From positions 1,012,001 to 1,076,000 of the forward strand of contig CM069766.1 of assembly GCA_036169595.1 (NCBI GenBank): a stretch of 64,000 nt of DNA, read 5' to 3'. The notes under the pieces were generated by a model, which made no database searches, was not told the origin of the DNA, and saw nothing but the letters and a program-made list of their open reading frames with translations. Made by a program: the position numbers and the translations under genes. The DNA comes from Dictyostelium firmibasis (taxonomy: Eukaryota; Evosea; Eumycetozoa; Dictyosteliales; Dictyosteliaceae). This document shows, in pieces, positions 12,103 to 31,842 of the stretch. Numbering within the stretch: the stretch's first letter is position 1; every line of letters begins with the position of its first letter.

Positions 12103-12324
12103 ATGAATGTCAAATCAACTGTATTAGATTTAATTTCCTCACAAATTTATAAACCAGCAGAAATGATTGATACCAATTCAACACTTGGTGATCAAGGTGC
12201 AACTTTTGATATGGTTGAAATTAAAGGAAAATTAGATAAAAAATTTGGTACAAACATTCCAATGTCAACAATGAATGGTAAAATCTCTGGTATTATCAGT
12301 GAAGTTGAAAAATCAATTGCTTAA
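12103..12324 (+). CDS. Acyl-carrier-protein-like protein lacking the canonical DSL serine
   Basis: 73 residues, single exon. Size, helix pattern and the stretch GATFDMVEIKGKLDKKFGTNI match acyl carrier proteins, where the consensus is GADSLDTVELVMALEEEFD. The Ser that carries 4'-phosphopantetheine in DSL is replaced: the aligned residues are A-T-F, so Thr stands where Ser should be. There is no targeting extension, so it is not obviously mitochondrial. It may be a free-standing carrier that uses Thr, or an ACP-fold protein with no prosthetic group. Neighbours do not reveal a pathway; no polyketide synthase is in view. Confidence 0.7.
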   Translation: MNVKSTVLDLISSQIYKPAEMIDTNSTLGDQGATFDMVEIKGKLDKKFGTNIPMSTMNGKISGIISEVEKSIA

Positions 12325-13209
12325 AACAAAAAATTTCAATTTATCAATAAAAAAATTTCATATTTTTCTAAAAATCCTTTTTTATTTCATTTTTATTATA
12401 ATATAAAATAAATACTTGAATTTCTTTTTTTTTTATAAATATTCCAAAATTAGTAAATAAATTTATTTATTTACAATTATTATAAGGTTGACATTGATTT
12501 TAAAATATCAAGTTAATAAAAAAATTTTAATTTTTTATTATTAGGTTTAAAATGACATTCATTATTTAAAATTTTAATTTAATTTTAATTTTTTTTTATA
12601 TTTTAATTTTGCATTTATTTATTTCTATTTTTTTTTTATTTTTTTTTTTATTTTTTTTTGTGGTGTGCAAAAAAAAAAAAACAATAGAAAAAAAAAAAAG
12701 TACACACAAATTTGTAAATCAGTTATTCTACCAAAAAAAAAAAAAAAAAAAAAAAGAAATAAAAAAAAAAATTCAAATAAAAAACAAAAATAAAATGAAT
12801 TTCCATTTTAATAATTAATTAAAATTATTATAATAAAAGATATGTATACATAACAATATATATGAATTCAAATAATAGACTTATTGATTTACTTCAATTG
12901 TTTAATTAAATATTGTAAGTTGATTCTATTTTTAACTTTTGGTTCAGTATTGTTTATATGTGATCGCAACACACATATATCTTGTTTTTTTTTTATTGAT
13001 TTTTTTTTTTTTTGATTTCTTTTGGCTGCATTATTGGGGTTACACATAAAAAAAAAAAAAAAAAAAAATGAAAAAAAAAAAAAAAAATTAAATTAAAAAT
13101 AGAATATTTATATATCGGTAATTTTGTAGGTAGTTATCAAATTCAAAGATATATGTCGATTTTTATATTTAACGAAAAAAATTGATTCAAATAATATTAT
13201 TTTGTAATC

Positions 13210-13241
<32 letters not shown>

Positions 13242-13430
13242 TTTAATTAATAAAAAAAAACATATAAATAATGAAATTTATTTTTTAATTAAATCATTCA
13301 ATTTTGTAAAACAATTAAATAATCTGTATTTTTAAAAACAAATAATTGTACTTTATATATCTGTAATATTATTTTTAAATCTCTAACATAATTTTTGTAT
13401 TATTATTTTAAAAAAAAAAAAAAAAAAAAA
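12325..13430. other. 1.1-kb intergenic region upstream of GH9 gene
   Basis: Mainly homopolymer A/T blocks. A less simple stretch at 12840-13060 contains GATCGCAACACACATAT and ATTGGGGTTACACAT, which could be promoter elements of the downstream endoglucanase. No coding frame, tRNA or repeat family is recognised. Confidence 0.5.
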
Positions 13431-15312
<1,882 letters not shown>

Positions 15313-15424
15313 AAAAATAAAAAGACAATAAATTAAGAAAAAAAAAAAATTTGTGTTTTGTAAAAAAAAAAAAAAATTAAAATTAAAAAAAAAAATAAAA
15401 ATTTTCATTTAAATTTTTTTTACA

Positions 15425-16303
15425 ATGACAATATTATCAAAATATTTACAAAAACTAATAATTAAATTACTTTGTAATTTTATAAATAGAAAAAATAGAA
15501 AATTAAATAGTAAAATAGATGAAAAGATTGAAAAAACCAATGAAATTAATAAAAAATTAATTTTTAATTTATCAATGGTATCAAAATATTGGTTTTCAAT
15601 TGTATCAGATAATATTAAAACCATTGGAGATATTGAATGTTTATATTTTATATCAAATAAATGGTCTATTTTTAAAAATAATAATATTGAAATCATTAGA
15701 TTATTTGAAAATCAATTAATTCAAATAGTGACTAATCAAGTTAATAAAATCATTGATAAAATGAAAAATTTAAAAGTTATAAAAATTAAAAATTCATTAT
15801 CATCAACATCATCATTATTTTTAATATATATTAATCGTTTAAATTTTAATAATATAACAATTGGATTTTTAAATTTAAATGATTTAAATAAGAATGAAAT
15901 TTTTGGAAGGGTACCCTTTGAAATTAATAAATTAAAATCAATAAATTTTTTAAGAATTAATAATTGTTCAAATTTAATTAATATTTTAAAAAAATTAAAA
16001 TCATTTATAAATATGCCAAAACATATTGAAATCGTTAGTTTTTTTAATAGATTCCCATATAAAGAGTTTTTTTTTGATGGTGAATTTATTTATTCAAATA
16101 AAGATCAATCTTTAAAAACTTTTAAATCAAATAATGAAGATATAACAATTGAAGAACTTTATTATGTGATTTCATCATCTAAAAGATTAAAATATTTAAA
16201 TATAGATTTATGTTTAAATAAACTTGGTTTTTATTTAATTAAATTAAAAGAATCAAAAAGTAAAAATTATTTTCCATCATTAGAATGTGATTGTAATAGT
16301 ATT

Positions 16304-16356
<53 letters not shown>

Positions 16357-16846
16357 AGATAGTCAAAGTGAAGATGAAGATATTATTAATAAAAAGTTTT
16401 TATTTTATTGGGATTTATTAAAAGATCAATTTAAATATCATAGTAATTTAAATTCATTAAGAATTAACAATAAATGTTCAATAGAGAATTATAATGAAAC
16501 CTTATTATCAGATTCATCAATTCCAATCATCTCATCTTTAATTTCAAATAATAAATCAATTAAAATTTTAAAGATTGTAAATTTCAATTCTTTAAATCTT
16601 TTTAATTTCATTCTTTTAAATAATGATACAATAAATCATTATAGTATAAGATTATCAAATTCAAATTCTTATCCTTTAAATTATTTTCAAAATAATATTA
16701 AAGAAATTGATCAAATAATTATTAATAATAATAATAATAATAATAAAAATAATAAAATATTATCTTTTAAAATCTCAATAGTTGAAGCCAATCAAAATGG
16801 CATACCAAATAAAAAAATCCTATATTATTATTTTTTTAATAATTAA
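15425..16846 (+). CDS. F-box-like / LRR-like protein of a Dictyostelium-type family (copy 1)
   Basis: 473 residues, one exon. The N-terminus (ILSKYLQKLIIKLLCNFI, then FNLSMVSKYWFSIVSDNI) has the leucine spacing and the 'vSK-W' ending of a divergent F-box. The rest is Leu/Ile/Asn-rich with LRR-like segments such as LKYLNIDLCLNKLGFYLI and LNSLRINNKCSI, plus a short polyAsn insert at 16302-16353. It is clearly related to the minus-strand gene at 56888-58216: both have YYxxxSSxxLKxLxxxxC and FYWDxxxxxxxxHxxLxxLxxxNKC blocks in the same order. F-box proteins bring substrates to SCF ubiquitin ligases; the target is unknown. It sits between a GH9 gene and a 2OG-like gene, both also plus strand. Confidence 0.6.
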
Positions 16847-17224
16847 AATTAAGATAAAAAAAATAAATAAATAATAAACCACCCCTTTCAACTTTTTATA
16901 TACATAGGGTTATAATAACATTTTTAATCTTTTTTTTTTTTTCACCAACTTAAAAAAAATTAACATAAAAAAGGTGAGTGAATAAAAAAAAAAAAAAAAA
17001 ATTTTAATTATTTCCTCATACACCCAAATTATTTAATTAATATATTATTGAGAAAAAACAAAACAATTCTTTTTCAGAAACTTTCATTTTAATGGGATTC
17101 AAAAAAAAAATTTTGCCACCGAAAAGGATGTTTTTTTTGAAAAGGCCACAAGGGAGAAATAAATTTTTTTTAATTTAAAAAAAACAAAAAAAAAATTAAT
17201 TCGGCACTCATTTTGTCGATTTTT

Positions 17225-17256
<32 letters not shown>

Positions 17257-17755
17257 CTTTTCATACCGAATTAAAAATATTTTATATATATATATAAAAA
17301 AATAATAGTTCTCCTTTTTATTACCTTTGATATTAATCTTTGGATAGATTAGTTAAATTTTGAATATTAAAAAAATAAAAAAATAAAAAAAAAAACAAAT
17401 AAATATTCCAAAAATAACTCAAAACGAAATCGAAAATATCTTATTTTTTTTTTTTATTTTTTTTAATTTTATTTTTTTTATTTTTTTTTTTTTATTTTTT
17501 TATTTTTTTTTTTTTTTTTCAGAATTTTTTTTTTTTTTTATTTTTTAATTTTTTATTTTTACTCAACAAAGACCCTCTCTCTTTACTAAAATAAAAAAAA
17601 AAAAAAAAAAAAAAAATATTTGATATGATTTGATTAATTTTAAATCAACCATATATAAAGCACATATAACATTTAAATTCAATTTCTTTTTTTTTTTTTT
17701 TTTTTTTTTTTATTTTTTAAAGAAAAAAAGATAATCTTAAAAAAAAAAAACGAAC
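16847..17755. other. 0.9-kb intergenic region
   Basis: Long T- and A-runs with short mixed islands (for example TTTTGCCACCGAAAAGGATG around 17110-17135). The last 110 bases form the promoter of the next gene. No coding frame is supported. Confidence 0.5.
17652..17711 (+). promoter_or_regulatory. TATA box plus oligo(dT) core promoter of the gene at 17756
   Basis: TATATAAAG at 17652-17660 is followed by a T-tract of about 28 bases before the transcription start area. This TATA-then-oligo-T order is the usual Dictyostelium core promoter. Confidence 0.5.
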
Positions 17756-22405
<4,650 letters not shown>

Positions 22406-22531
22406 TAATTTTATAAATGGAAAGTAATTAATAACAATTTAGTAGTTAAACATTAATAAAAGGTTCCAAAATCATATATTTTGATTTTTTTTTTTTTAAT
22501 TAATTTTTTCAAACCAACTTTTTCCCTTTTT

Positions 22532-22567
<36 letters not shown>

Positions 22568-23552
22568 TTTTTTTATTTATTTCTCCAATTAAATAACACA
22601 ATGCAAGTTGGAACTTTTGAAATATTAAAAAAAAAAAATGGAAATTGTGGGCAATAAAGAATTTGATGAGTTTCATCAGTTATTAAATCAAGGTAATGAT
22701 AAAAACATATACAATGATTACAGTAAGTGTGAATTTTATTGTGAAGGGTCTTTAGAGGTACCACTTGTAATTGATATAAAGAGATTTGGTTTCATCTCTT
22801 TTCCTTTAATAACCTCACAAATTTTGCCACTCTCAAAGTATTCTGATATTAAAAAAGGTAAATCTAAACAATAGTTTTATAAAATAAAAATAAAATAAAA
22901 ACTAATTCTTTTAAAAACATGTACGCTAAGACTCCAAATTAAAGTTAACACAATTTTCACCAAATATATTTCATATTGGTGGTAAAACATGGGAAATAAC
23001 AGTAAATTATATTATAAAGGAGTTAAAGGATAGACTAGGTATATTCAGCGAAGAAGTTGGAGTAGAATTGTATAGGCTATTATTATATAGTGAGAGTAGT
23101 AGTTATTTCCCATCAAATAAAGATTTCGAGTCAAATAGAATGAGTGATCAAACCCTTCAAGCTAATACCACCATATTTGGTACATTAGTTATACTTTTCC
23201 CATCAAAAGATGGTGGCAGTGGTCAATTCACAATAACCCATAAGGATGTTAGTAAAGTAATATCATTAGAAAATCAAAGCTCAACTGAAATTAAATATTT
23301 TGCATTCTTTTCGGATTGTAAAATCGAAATGAAACTATCAAACCAACCAAAATCTTCAACATCATTAAATTCACATACATTACCCAAAAAAATATCATCA
23401 ACCATTGTTAATTCACCAGAATTCTCTAAATTATTTGCAGTTTATAATTTAATAATAAATAATGAGAATGATATTAATAATTGTAAAAAACCAACCACCA
23501 CAAATGCAGAGGATTCCATTAAAGATAACAATCAAGCCACAACAAACACTGC

Positions 23553-23586
<34 letters not shown>

Positions 23587-24138
23587 TCATCGGCATCGAC
23601 AATAAATACATCAACACCAATAAAAACAGCAACATCAGCACCAGCATCAACAAAAATAAATAATATAGAATATGAAAAACCAAATGCAAATTTATTAGAT
23701 TTAAAAAAAAAGAAAAGCCAAGATTATTTAGATAAATTAGTGGAAAAAGTTGATCAACTATTAACAAATACAGATAAAACATCAATATCGAAAAAGATAG
23801 TATGGGTATTAAAGAATGATTATAATACAAAAGATGAGAATGTTTTTCAAAAACTAATAGGTAATGATTTAGTTGTAATGGAAAGATTGAGTTTTGTTCA
23901 AAAAATTTTAAATTTAAATTTATATATTGCGGAATTACAAATTGAAGAGAAATCAAATAATCAAATTAAATTTCAACTTTCTAGATTTATGGATAATTTA
24001 GATGGTAATGAACATAATAATGATATTGATATTGATATTGATGATGATAATGATAATGATAATGATGGTAATGATAATAATAATGATGATATCGATAATG
24101 AAATTAATCTTAACTCCAATATTAGCAACAATAAAGAA

Positions 24139-24458
<320 letters not shown>

Positions 24459-25988
24459 TGAAGAATTATCGAAAACACCTGTAACATGTAATAATAAAAT
24501 ACCAATTAAACCATTAAAAATGAAATGTGGAAAAGAAGAATTAATTCCAACCAATTCATTGGATAGAATAAGACCACATTCTAAACAAAAGAATAGCCAC
24601 GATAAAAAGAAAAGAATCTTTAAGAAAACTGTATTTGTAATGTATCGATATAAAGATAGACAAGATATTGCAAAAAATCATTTTATCAATAAAAAGAAAA
24701 GCTAATGAATTCATTCTAGAGCAAGTTATTGAGGAGAAAAAGGTATCCGATAAATCAATTGATTGTCCAAAGGTTTCATCATGTTTATTATCAACCTATC
24801 CACTCCCAGTTAATTTACCGTCAAACATTGAAGATACTTCACTACCAAATCATAGTAAAGAAATTAAAAAAAATAATATTAAACTCTATATGAAAAACCC
24901 TTTAGAATTTTTAAATTCCCTCCCTGAAATTATTTTTAATCTCACTGAATTTGAAATTAATCAAACATTATCAAATTTAAAAATTTCAAATTTAAATATA
25001 AATTTTATTAAAGCAACAACAACAAAAAATACAAACTCAATAAATAATGAAGAAGAGGGTGATAATGATAATGATGATGATGATGAAGAAAAAGATATTG
25101 ATAATAGTGAAGAAGATGAAAAGAAATTATTTATAGAGAAATCAAATTTATTTTTAAAATTATTAAAAGATAAACTATTACCATTATCAATTACACATCC
25201 TAATTTAGTCACTAAAACAGTGATTGAAACATTTATAACCACAAATCAAAATCTATTCCTTCTATATAAAGATAATCATTGCATTCAAAGCAAACTATCA
25301 AAACATTGGCAACTATTAATTCACCATAGTCCAATTGGATTTGGTCAATTACTATCATCCTATATGAAATCAATTGTAAATAAGGAGAAACAAAACCATC
25401 AACAATTTAACTTTGAAAATATCTCATCATTCAATCAAATCATTTATTATTTTAATTGTATACTAGAACAACAACTATCATCGTCCCCAACAACAATAAC
25501 GACGACAGCAACTTCAAACCAAGATGAAATGATTGATGACTCATTAGTTTTAATACAAATTTTTAAAAAAGAAAAACAAGAATTTACAAACTATTATTTT
25601 AACTCGATAATCATGAATCAACCAAAAAGAGAGCAAGGGGAACTTGAACCCCTATCTTATTCAGTGGCATTTCAAATTTGGACCAGTTTTAATAAATCAT
25701 TTGATTTACAATCCAAATTGGCAAATTATATAATTTCAAACTTTAATATATCTCAAATCGTTTCTTTTATCAAAGAATTTGGAACTCTACAAACACCATC
25801 TTCATTAACAAAGAAAGCAATCCGAACACTTTCCAAACAAAAAGCATTTGAAATCATTTTAGATTTTTTAAATAGTTCAAATAATGAAATATATAAATAC
25901 TATCAATTCACTGGTAATAATCAATCCTGCTCAAATTATAAAAACATTAAACTGGTTACCTTTGAAATGAATACGTTAGACACATGTT

Positions 25989-26196
<208 letters not shown>

Positions 26197-26686
26197 AAAA
26201 GATGTTGAAAATTTAACAAAAGAAAATGAAAATGAAAATGAAAATGAAAATGAAAATGAAAATGAAAATGAAAATGAATGTGAAAAAGAAAAAACAAATG
26301 AAATTGAAAAGGAAAAATGTTTAAGTTGTGAAGAGTTAAATGAATTTTTAAAAAGTCCAACTAAAATGAGTATAGAGTATAGTTTATCAGATTCCAAACA
26401 AATTTCACACGCAGAGTATTTATTATCAAAGACCCCATTCTCATTGGACATTAACTGTTCATTTTCAAAGAATAATGAAAAACATCTTTTAATCGAAAAG
26501 AGACCATTACCATCAGGTTTAATGTCATTGGTCGAATATAATTCATTCTTTCAAGATATACTCTTCCTTTCACAACTTTCAACAAATCATACTTTGTTCT
26601 CTACATTATATCAAACTATGAGTTCAGTTTTAAAAACAAAGAAAAGAACTTTTAAAAATTTACCTTCTCCTTTTATAAAAAAATAA

Positions 26687-26717
26687 ATAAATTCTAACTT
26701 TATAAATTATTTTTTAG

Positions 26718-26754
<37 letters not shown>

Positions 26755-26816
26755 CTCGAATGAATATTCTTTTTTCTGTTCCTTTTATTTGTTTGTTTCT
26801 TTCTAAATTTAGAATG

Positions 26817-26847
<31 letters not shown>

Positions 26848-27026
26848 AAAATAAAAATTTTATTGCTTGTTAATTCCCGAGTTTTTTGAAAATGGATCTT
26901 CATTCCCGAATTAATTTTTTTTTATTTTTTATTTTTTTTTTTTTTTTTAAAAATATTTTTATAAATAAGTTTTTTTTTTTTTTCATAATTTTAAATTAAT
27001 ACACAAATAAAAAAACAAATATTAAA
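26687..27026. other. Intergenic before the glutathione transferase gene
   Basis: A- and T-runs with two short copies of ATTCCCGA (near 26874 and 26903) in the GST promoter. No gene is seen. Confidence 0.5.
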
Positions 27027-28355
27027 ATGTCATCTGATAATAAAGGATCCGAACGTATATATCATATTAAATATTTTTTTATTTTAATAATTACTAAATA
27101 CTTATTTCTTTGTGAAAAAATAAAAAAAAAAATAATAAAAAACAATTATTTTAGTTAAACCAAACACCATTAATTTTACTGATGAATTAGACAAAAAAGG
27201 TGCCTTCATTCGTGTTCAAAGTTCATTCCGTAATTTTATCTCATCAAGTCCAGATGCTGAATTCAAACCAGAAGCAAATCGTTACCATGTTTACAGTAAG
27301 TTTTTTTAATTTATTACTTGACAATTATTATTTATAATCACACCTCTAATATGTATTTTTTAATTTATCATCATTATTAAAGTAAGCTATGCATGTCCAT
27401 GGGCAAGTTCAGTTTACCATACTGTAAGCATATATCTTAAAATATAAAAAAACATTTATCCAGTCTAATATTGATGATCTCTTTTTTTTTTTAAAAAAAA
27501 AAAAAAAAATAGATTCAATTTAAAGGATTACAAGATGTAATTGATGTTTCAATTGTTGACTATTTATTGGAAGCAGGTGGCTGGCATTTTTCAGAGAGAG
27601 AAGGTTCAACTGTTGATAAGATCAATGGATTTAAATTTTTAAGACAAGTTTATGAACTCTCCGACAAGAATTTCAATGGTCGTGTTACTGTACCAGTATT
27701 ATTCGATACCAAAACCAAGAAAATCGTCAACAATGAATCATCAGAGATCATTCGTATGCTCAACAGTGAATTCAATCATTTGGCCAAACACCCAGAAGTT
27801 GATTTGAACCCAACTGAATTACACACCCAAATTCAAGAAATGTACGATTTCATTTATCCAAATATTAACAATGGTGTTTATCGTTGTGGTTTTGCCATCT
27901 CTCAAGAGGCCTACTCTGATGCCTTTGAAAAATTATTCAGCGCTTTAGATAAAGTTGAAGATATCTTATCAAAACAACGTTATTTAGTTGGCTCAAAACT
28001 CACTTACGTTGATATTAGGTATGTTTGAAAAAATTCTTTTCATTTTTTTATTAATTCTTCCTTTATATTAATAATTTTTTTAAAAAATAAAAGATTATTC
28101 GTTACCTTAATTAGATTTGATTGTGTCTATGTTGGCCATTTCAAATGTAATAAAAAACAAATTAAAGAATATTCAAATATTTCAAACTTTGTTCGTGAAA
28201 TCTATCAAATGGAAGGTACTAAAAAAACTGTAAACTTTTTCCACATAAAACACCATTATTATGAATCTCACAGAACCATCAATCCATATGGAATCGTTCC
28301 AGTTGGTCCAAACATGGATTGGGTTAATGAACCACACAATCGTTCAAACCTTTAA
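27027..28355 (+). CDS. Glutathionyl-hydroquinone reductase (ECM4/YqjG, Xi-class GST) homologue
   Basis: Five exons: 27027-27054, 27155-27295, 27383-27423, 27513-28018 and 28094-28355, giving 325 residues. All four introns are GT...AG and join in frame. The active-site motif YACPWA holds the nucleophilic Cys that distinguishes this class, which reduces glutathionyl-hydroquinones with glutathione. Other family marks are SFRNFI near the N-terminus, VPVLFD, the NNESSEIIRMLN glutathione-site helix, RCGFAISQEAY, and the C-terminal LIRFDCVYVGHFKCNK and NPYGIVPVGP. After CPWA most relatives have His-Arg; here it is SerSer, so binding of the glutathione end may differ. It is the only non-repetitive enzyme gene between gene C and GH9 copy 2. 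Confidence 0.9.
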
Positions 28356-28520
28356 ATAATTCAATTGCTTCACAAAAGAAAAAAAAATCATCTAACAAAA
28401 TAAAAAAAAAAAAAAAAACAATTGAATCGAATTGATATTTTTATAAAAAATAAACAAAAATGAATGAATAAATAAATAAATAAATAAATATGTTTTTATT
28501 AAGGCTTTGATGGATTTTTT

Positions 28521-30424
28521 TTAAAGATTAAAAACCATGGAAATTATTGAGAGTAAAAACAACAAAACTAAATCAGCCTTTCCAATAAATAACGAGATTG
28601 AGTAATTAAGTTGGCCCTCAGATTCAGATTCTCCAAGTTCTCTAGAAGTTGTTGATGATGGTGATGTTGTGGAACTGGTTGTTGTAGGTTTTGATGTGGT
28701 GGAGCTTGTTGTAGAATGTGATGTTGTGGAACTGGTTGTAGATTGTGATGTTGTGGAACTGGTTGTAGGTTTTGATGTGGTGGAGCTAGTTGTGGATTGT
28801 GATGTCGATGAAGATGTTGTTGATTGGGAAGTTGTTGCCGAGGTTTGTGAAGAGGTAGTTGATGGTGCGGTTGAACCTGTGGAAGATGAGGAAGAATCTG
28901 AACCAGTTGCATATGCAGCGAGCGATCCTACTAAGCCTACATTGTAATCTAAAGCTACCTCGTTAGTGACATAATTAGTTCTATCGTCTGTCCACTCATC
29001 ATTATCTTTTGGTCCACCAACTAAACCTCCAAGTAATTGGTAGGTATTATTAACTGGGATATTGATATCTTAATAAAAATTTTTTAAAAAAAAAGAATAT
29101 ATTATTTTAATTAATAACAGAAAAAGAATTTGAGTTAAAGACTACTAAATTTAATATTTACTCTTATCAGTTGGATGGTGAGCTGCTCTGTGGTGTGGAT
29201 TTTTTGGTGCATTTGGTCCATATCCAGTAACAAATGATTGTTTTTTGGTGTTATTTCCTAAAACATACGATAACTGACCCATTGCGAATGTATTATATTT
29301 TGAATTTCCTCCATTTTTTATTGAATAAACAGATTGAAGGAATCCCATTACTAAAGAATAACGACATGGACCCCATTCACGTAACCACTGTAGTTTAAAG
29401 TAATAAGTATTAATATTATTTAGAATTTTTTATTTTTTAAAAAAAAAATCAAACCATAACTTACAGCCAAACCTCCTGGAGTATATTTAACTCCACCACC
29501 TGGTAACCAATTATTAAAAGAATTTTCTAAATTTGTTTTATATTTAGAATCACTTGAGAGTTGATATAACAATAAACTAGTTCCAACACCTTTATCATCC
29601 CAACTGAACTCATTTGCATATTGAACATTACCATATGTATAGTATAATGCCGCATTATTCATATAGGTTTGATTTTTTGTTGCTTTGTATAACCAAATAC
29701 TTCCCCATGTTACTTCATCCCAATAACCAGATGATATGTAAAATGGGTTAGATTGAGAATTTACTTTCATTGGTGCTGTCATTGCAAACGTGTATAATTT
29801 TTTAGCATGTTGTAAGCATAAATCTGAATAGGTTGGATTACTAGTTTTGAAAACCAATGATGCTGCTGCCAATGCTGATGCTGCCTCCATTGCAACATCA
29901 GTACCTGGGTTATTGGAATCAATGGTATAGATTTGACGAACATAATTAATATCTTCTGGTGGTTGCCATACACTATGATCTACATTTCCATCACCAACTT
30001 GACAAACAAAAACATTATCAGAGGTATGTGATGCTATTAAGAAATCGGTACCCCATTTTAACACTTCTCTATAAAGAGTTCCCAAACCACATTTTTCAAT
30101 ATTATTTGAATATTCTAAATAGGACCAACCTAGCATTGTCATTGAGTATGCCATTGGAAAATGAAATTTTACTCCATCACCTGCATCAAAGTATCCTTTC
30201 GATAAATCACCATCACCATTTGAATCAAGTGAAGAACCTGCACTCTTATCAGTTAACACTGAATTTCCTCTCCATGGAATATCATTATCTGGTAATCTTC
30301 CTGCTCTTTGGGCTTTATAAAACATTAATGATTGTTTTAATAAATAACAACTTTCATCACTCTTTACAACATTTATTGTCAATAATAAACTGATAAACAA
30401 ACATAGAAATATCTTTGATTTCAT
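28521..30424 (-). CDS. GH9 endoglucanase-like, probably GPI-anchored (copy 2)
   Basis: Three exons: 29465-30424, 29162-29387 and 28521-29068, giving 577 residues. The signal peptide MKSKIFLCLFISLLLTINVVKS leads into the same start of the mature domain as copy 1 (CYLLKQSLMFYKAQRAGRLP). Catalytic features are DAGD in KGYFDAGDGVKFHFPM, NPHHRAAHH, and the acid in TNEVALDYNVGLVG; the last lies in exon 3, in a frame without its own start codon. Exon 3 then encodes a long Thr/Ser linker (TTSQSTTSSSTTSKP-type repeats) and a hydrophobic tail (LVLLFLLSIISMVFNL) typical of a GPI signal. The last intron matches copy 1 in position and phase; copy 2 has one extra intron, right after TPGGLA. Role as for copy 1: cellulose remodelling at the cell surface or in the matrix. 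Confidence 0.93.
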
Positions 30425-30626
30425 TTTTTTTTTTTTTTTTTTTACAATAAAATTTGATAATTCTAAAATAATTTAAGAGTTTATTTTTTTTATGGTTTTT
30501 TTGTTTAATAAAAATACTTTTAAAAATATCTTTGGATATTATATTTTCAAATAACAAACCGCCCACATTTTAATTATAAAATGATTTAGGGAAAGATATT
30601 GTTATTATTCCAAGCTTGAAAATATC

Positions 30627-30657
<31 letters not shown>

Positions 30658-30980
30658 TGAAAAAAAAATGAAAAAAAACTCTGCTGCTGTTCTCTCCAAA
30701 TGATTTCAAAAATAACCCCCAACTTCCAAATTTAGTAGTAAAAACCAATATCTTTGTAAGTCGCAAATCTTTTTTTTTTTTTTTTTTATATTTCAGTAGT
30801 TCTCTATCTAAACTTTCACTCTTTTCAAACAAATATTTTAAAATTTAACTTTTCATATATAGAAGTTTTTGATAATGATCATCACCTCTAACAAATCCAC
30901 AATCTTAAACCCCATATTTTTTTTTTAAAAAATTAATAAATTAAATGGGAATTTGTTTGAAAACCAAAAAATATCTTGAT

Positions 30981-31031
<51 letters not shown>

Positions 31032-31599
31032 AATAAAATTAAAATGAGTAATAAAAAAAAATTTTAAAAAAAAATAAATAAAAAATAAAAAAAATAAATT
31101 AAAAAAAAAATAAAAAGATATTTAATTTTTTCAAATAAAGGGGTTTTGATTAAAAAAACTAAACCATTTTTCACTTTAAAATTGACTTTTTTTATTTGAA
31201 AATGAAATATTTAAAAAAAATATTTTATCATAAAATGGTTTGTTGATTTTCAACTGTTGTAATTAAATGAGATAATATAAAAATGTTAAATATGTAATAA
31301 TGAATTGTTTTTGAGAGAGAGAGAGAGAGATAGAGAGATATGTATTATTGTAATTGGTGGTATTATACAATAATGTTATATAATTTTGTAACCTTTACAC
31401 AATCAAAAATTATCATTTTTAATTTTAAAATATTAAAAAAAAATTAAAAAAAAAGGAGTTCATTTTTATCTGTTTCTAAACCACCAAAAACAGCTTGGTA
31501 ATGGAACTATTTCTTTTATTTTTACCCAATACTCATGGTGGTACCAAAATTAGAAGGCAGACGAAAATAAATGAAATTCGATGAATCTAGATTGTTTGA

Positions 31600-31650
<51 letters not shown>

Positions 31651-31842
31651 AAAAAAAACCCAAACACATTGGGTTTTTAATTGGGTATCCAAAATTATGA
31701 AAAAACTAATGAAAAAAAAAAAAAAAAAATTGAAAAAAAAAAGTTTTTTTTAATGGGCAGTGAGTATAAAAATATCAATTTTTTTTTTCTCGAGTCATTC
31801 TTCATAAACTCTTAACTCTCTTAAATAAATATATAATATACA
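30425..31842. other. 1.4-kb divergent intergenic region between GH9 copy 2 and profilin
   Basis: Contains several A-runs longer than 25 bases (30629-30656, 30981-31028, 31602-31648), a GA dinucleotide repeat at 31314-31339 and a GC-richer patch ACCGCCCACATTTT near 30559 in the GH9 promoter. A mixed patch at 31480-31600 has no usable frame. Confidence 0.5.
31765..31789 (+). promoter_or_regulatory. Profilin core promoter: TATA box and oligo(dT)
   Basis: TATAAAAATA at 31765-31774 is followed by ten T residues and the mixed leader CTCGAGTCATTCTTC before ATG 31843; a textbook Dictyostelium arrangement for a highly expressed gene. Confidence 0.6.

Noticed and set aside
12840-13060. Possible small RNA gene in the mixed patch before GH9 copy 1
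   Set aside because: No stem, box or known RNA promoter element could be identified with confidence.
13395-13430. Upstream start for GH9 copy 1
   Set aside because: It adds only a Lys-run in front of the signal peptide, from the A-rich leader.
24636-24720. A short intron to explain the frame change in gene C
   Set aside because: Candidate GT/AG pairs are either too short, out of phase, or remove the strand FVMYRY that is conserved in gene B.
26874-26912. Two ATTCCCGA copies as a STAT-type site
   Set aside because: Spacing between half sites does not match TTC-N3-GAA, and two short copies are weak evidence.
28568-28947. Frames rich in Gln/His/Pro (minus) and Val (plus) over the GH9 copy 2 linker
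   Set aside because: The true exon 3 uses another minus-strand frame that carries NEVALDYN and a GPI tail and joins exon 2 in phase.
31571-31753. Lys-rich small frame upstream of profilin
   Set aside because: It is an A-run with no codon bias; similar Lys- or Phe-rich frames at 12609, 42845, 43190 and 61656 were rejected for the same reason.
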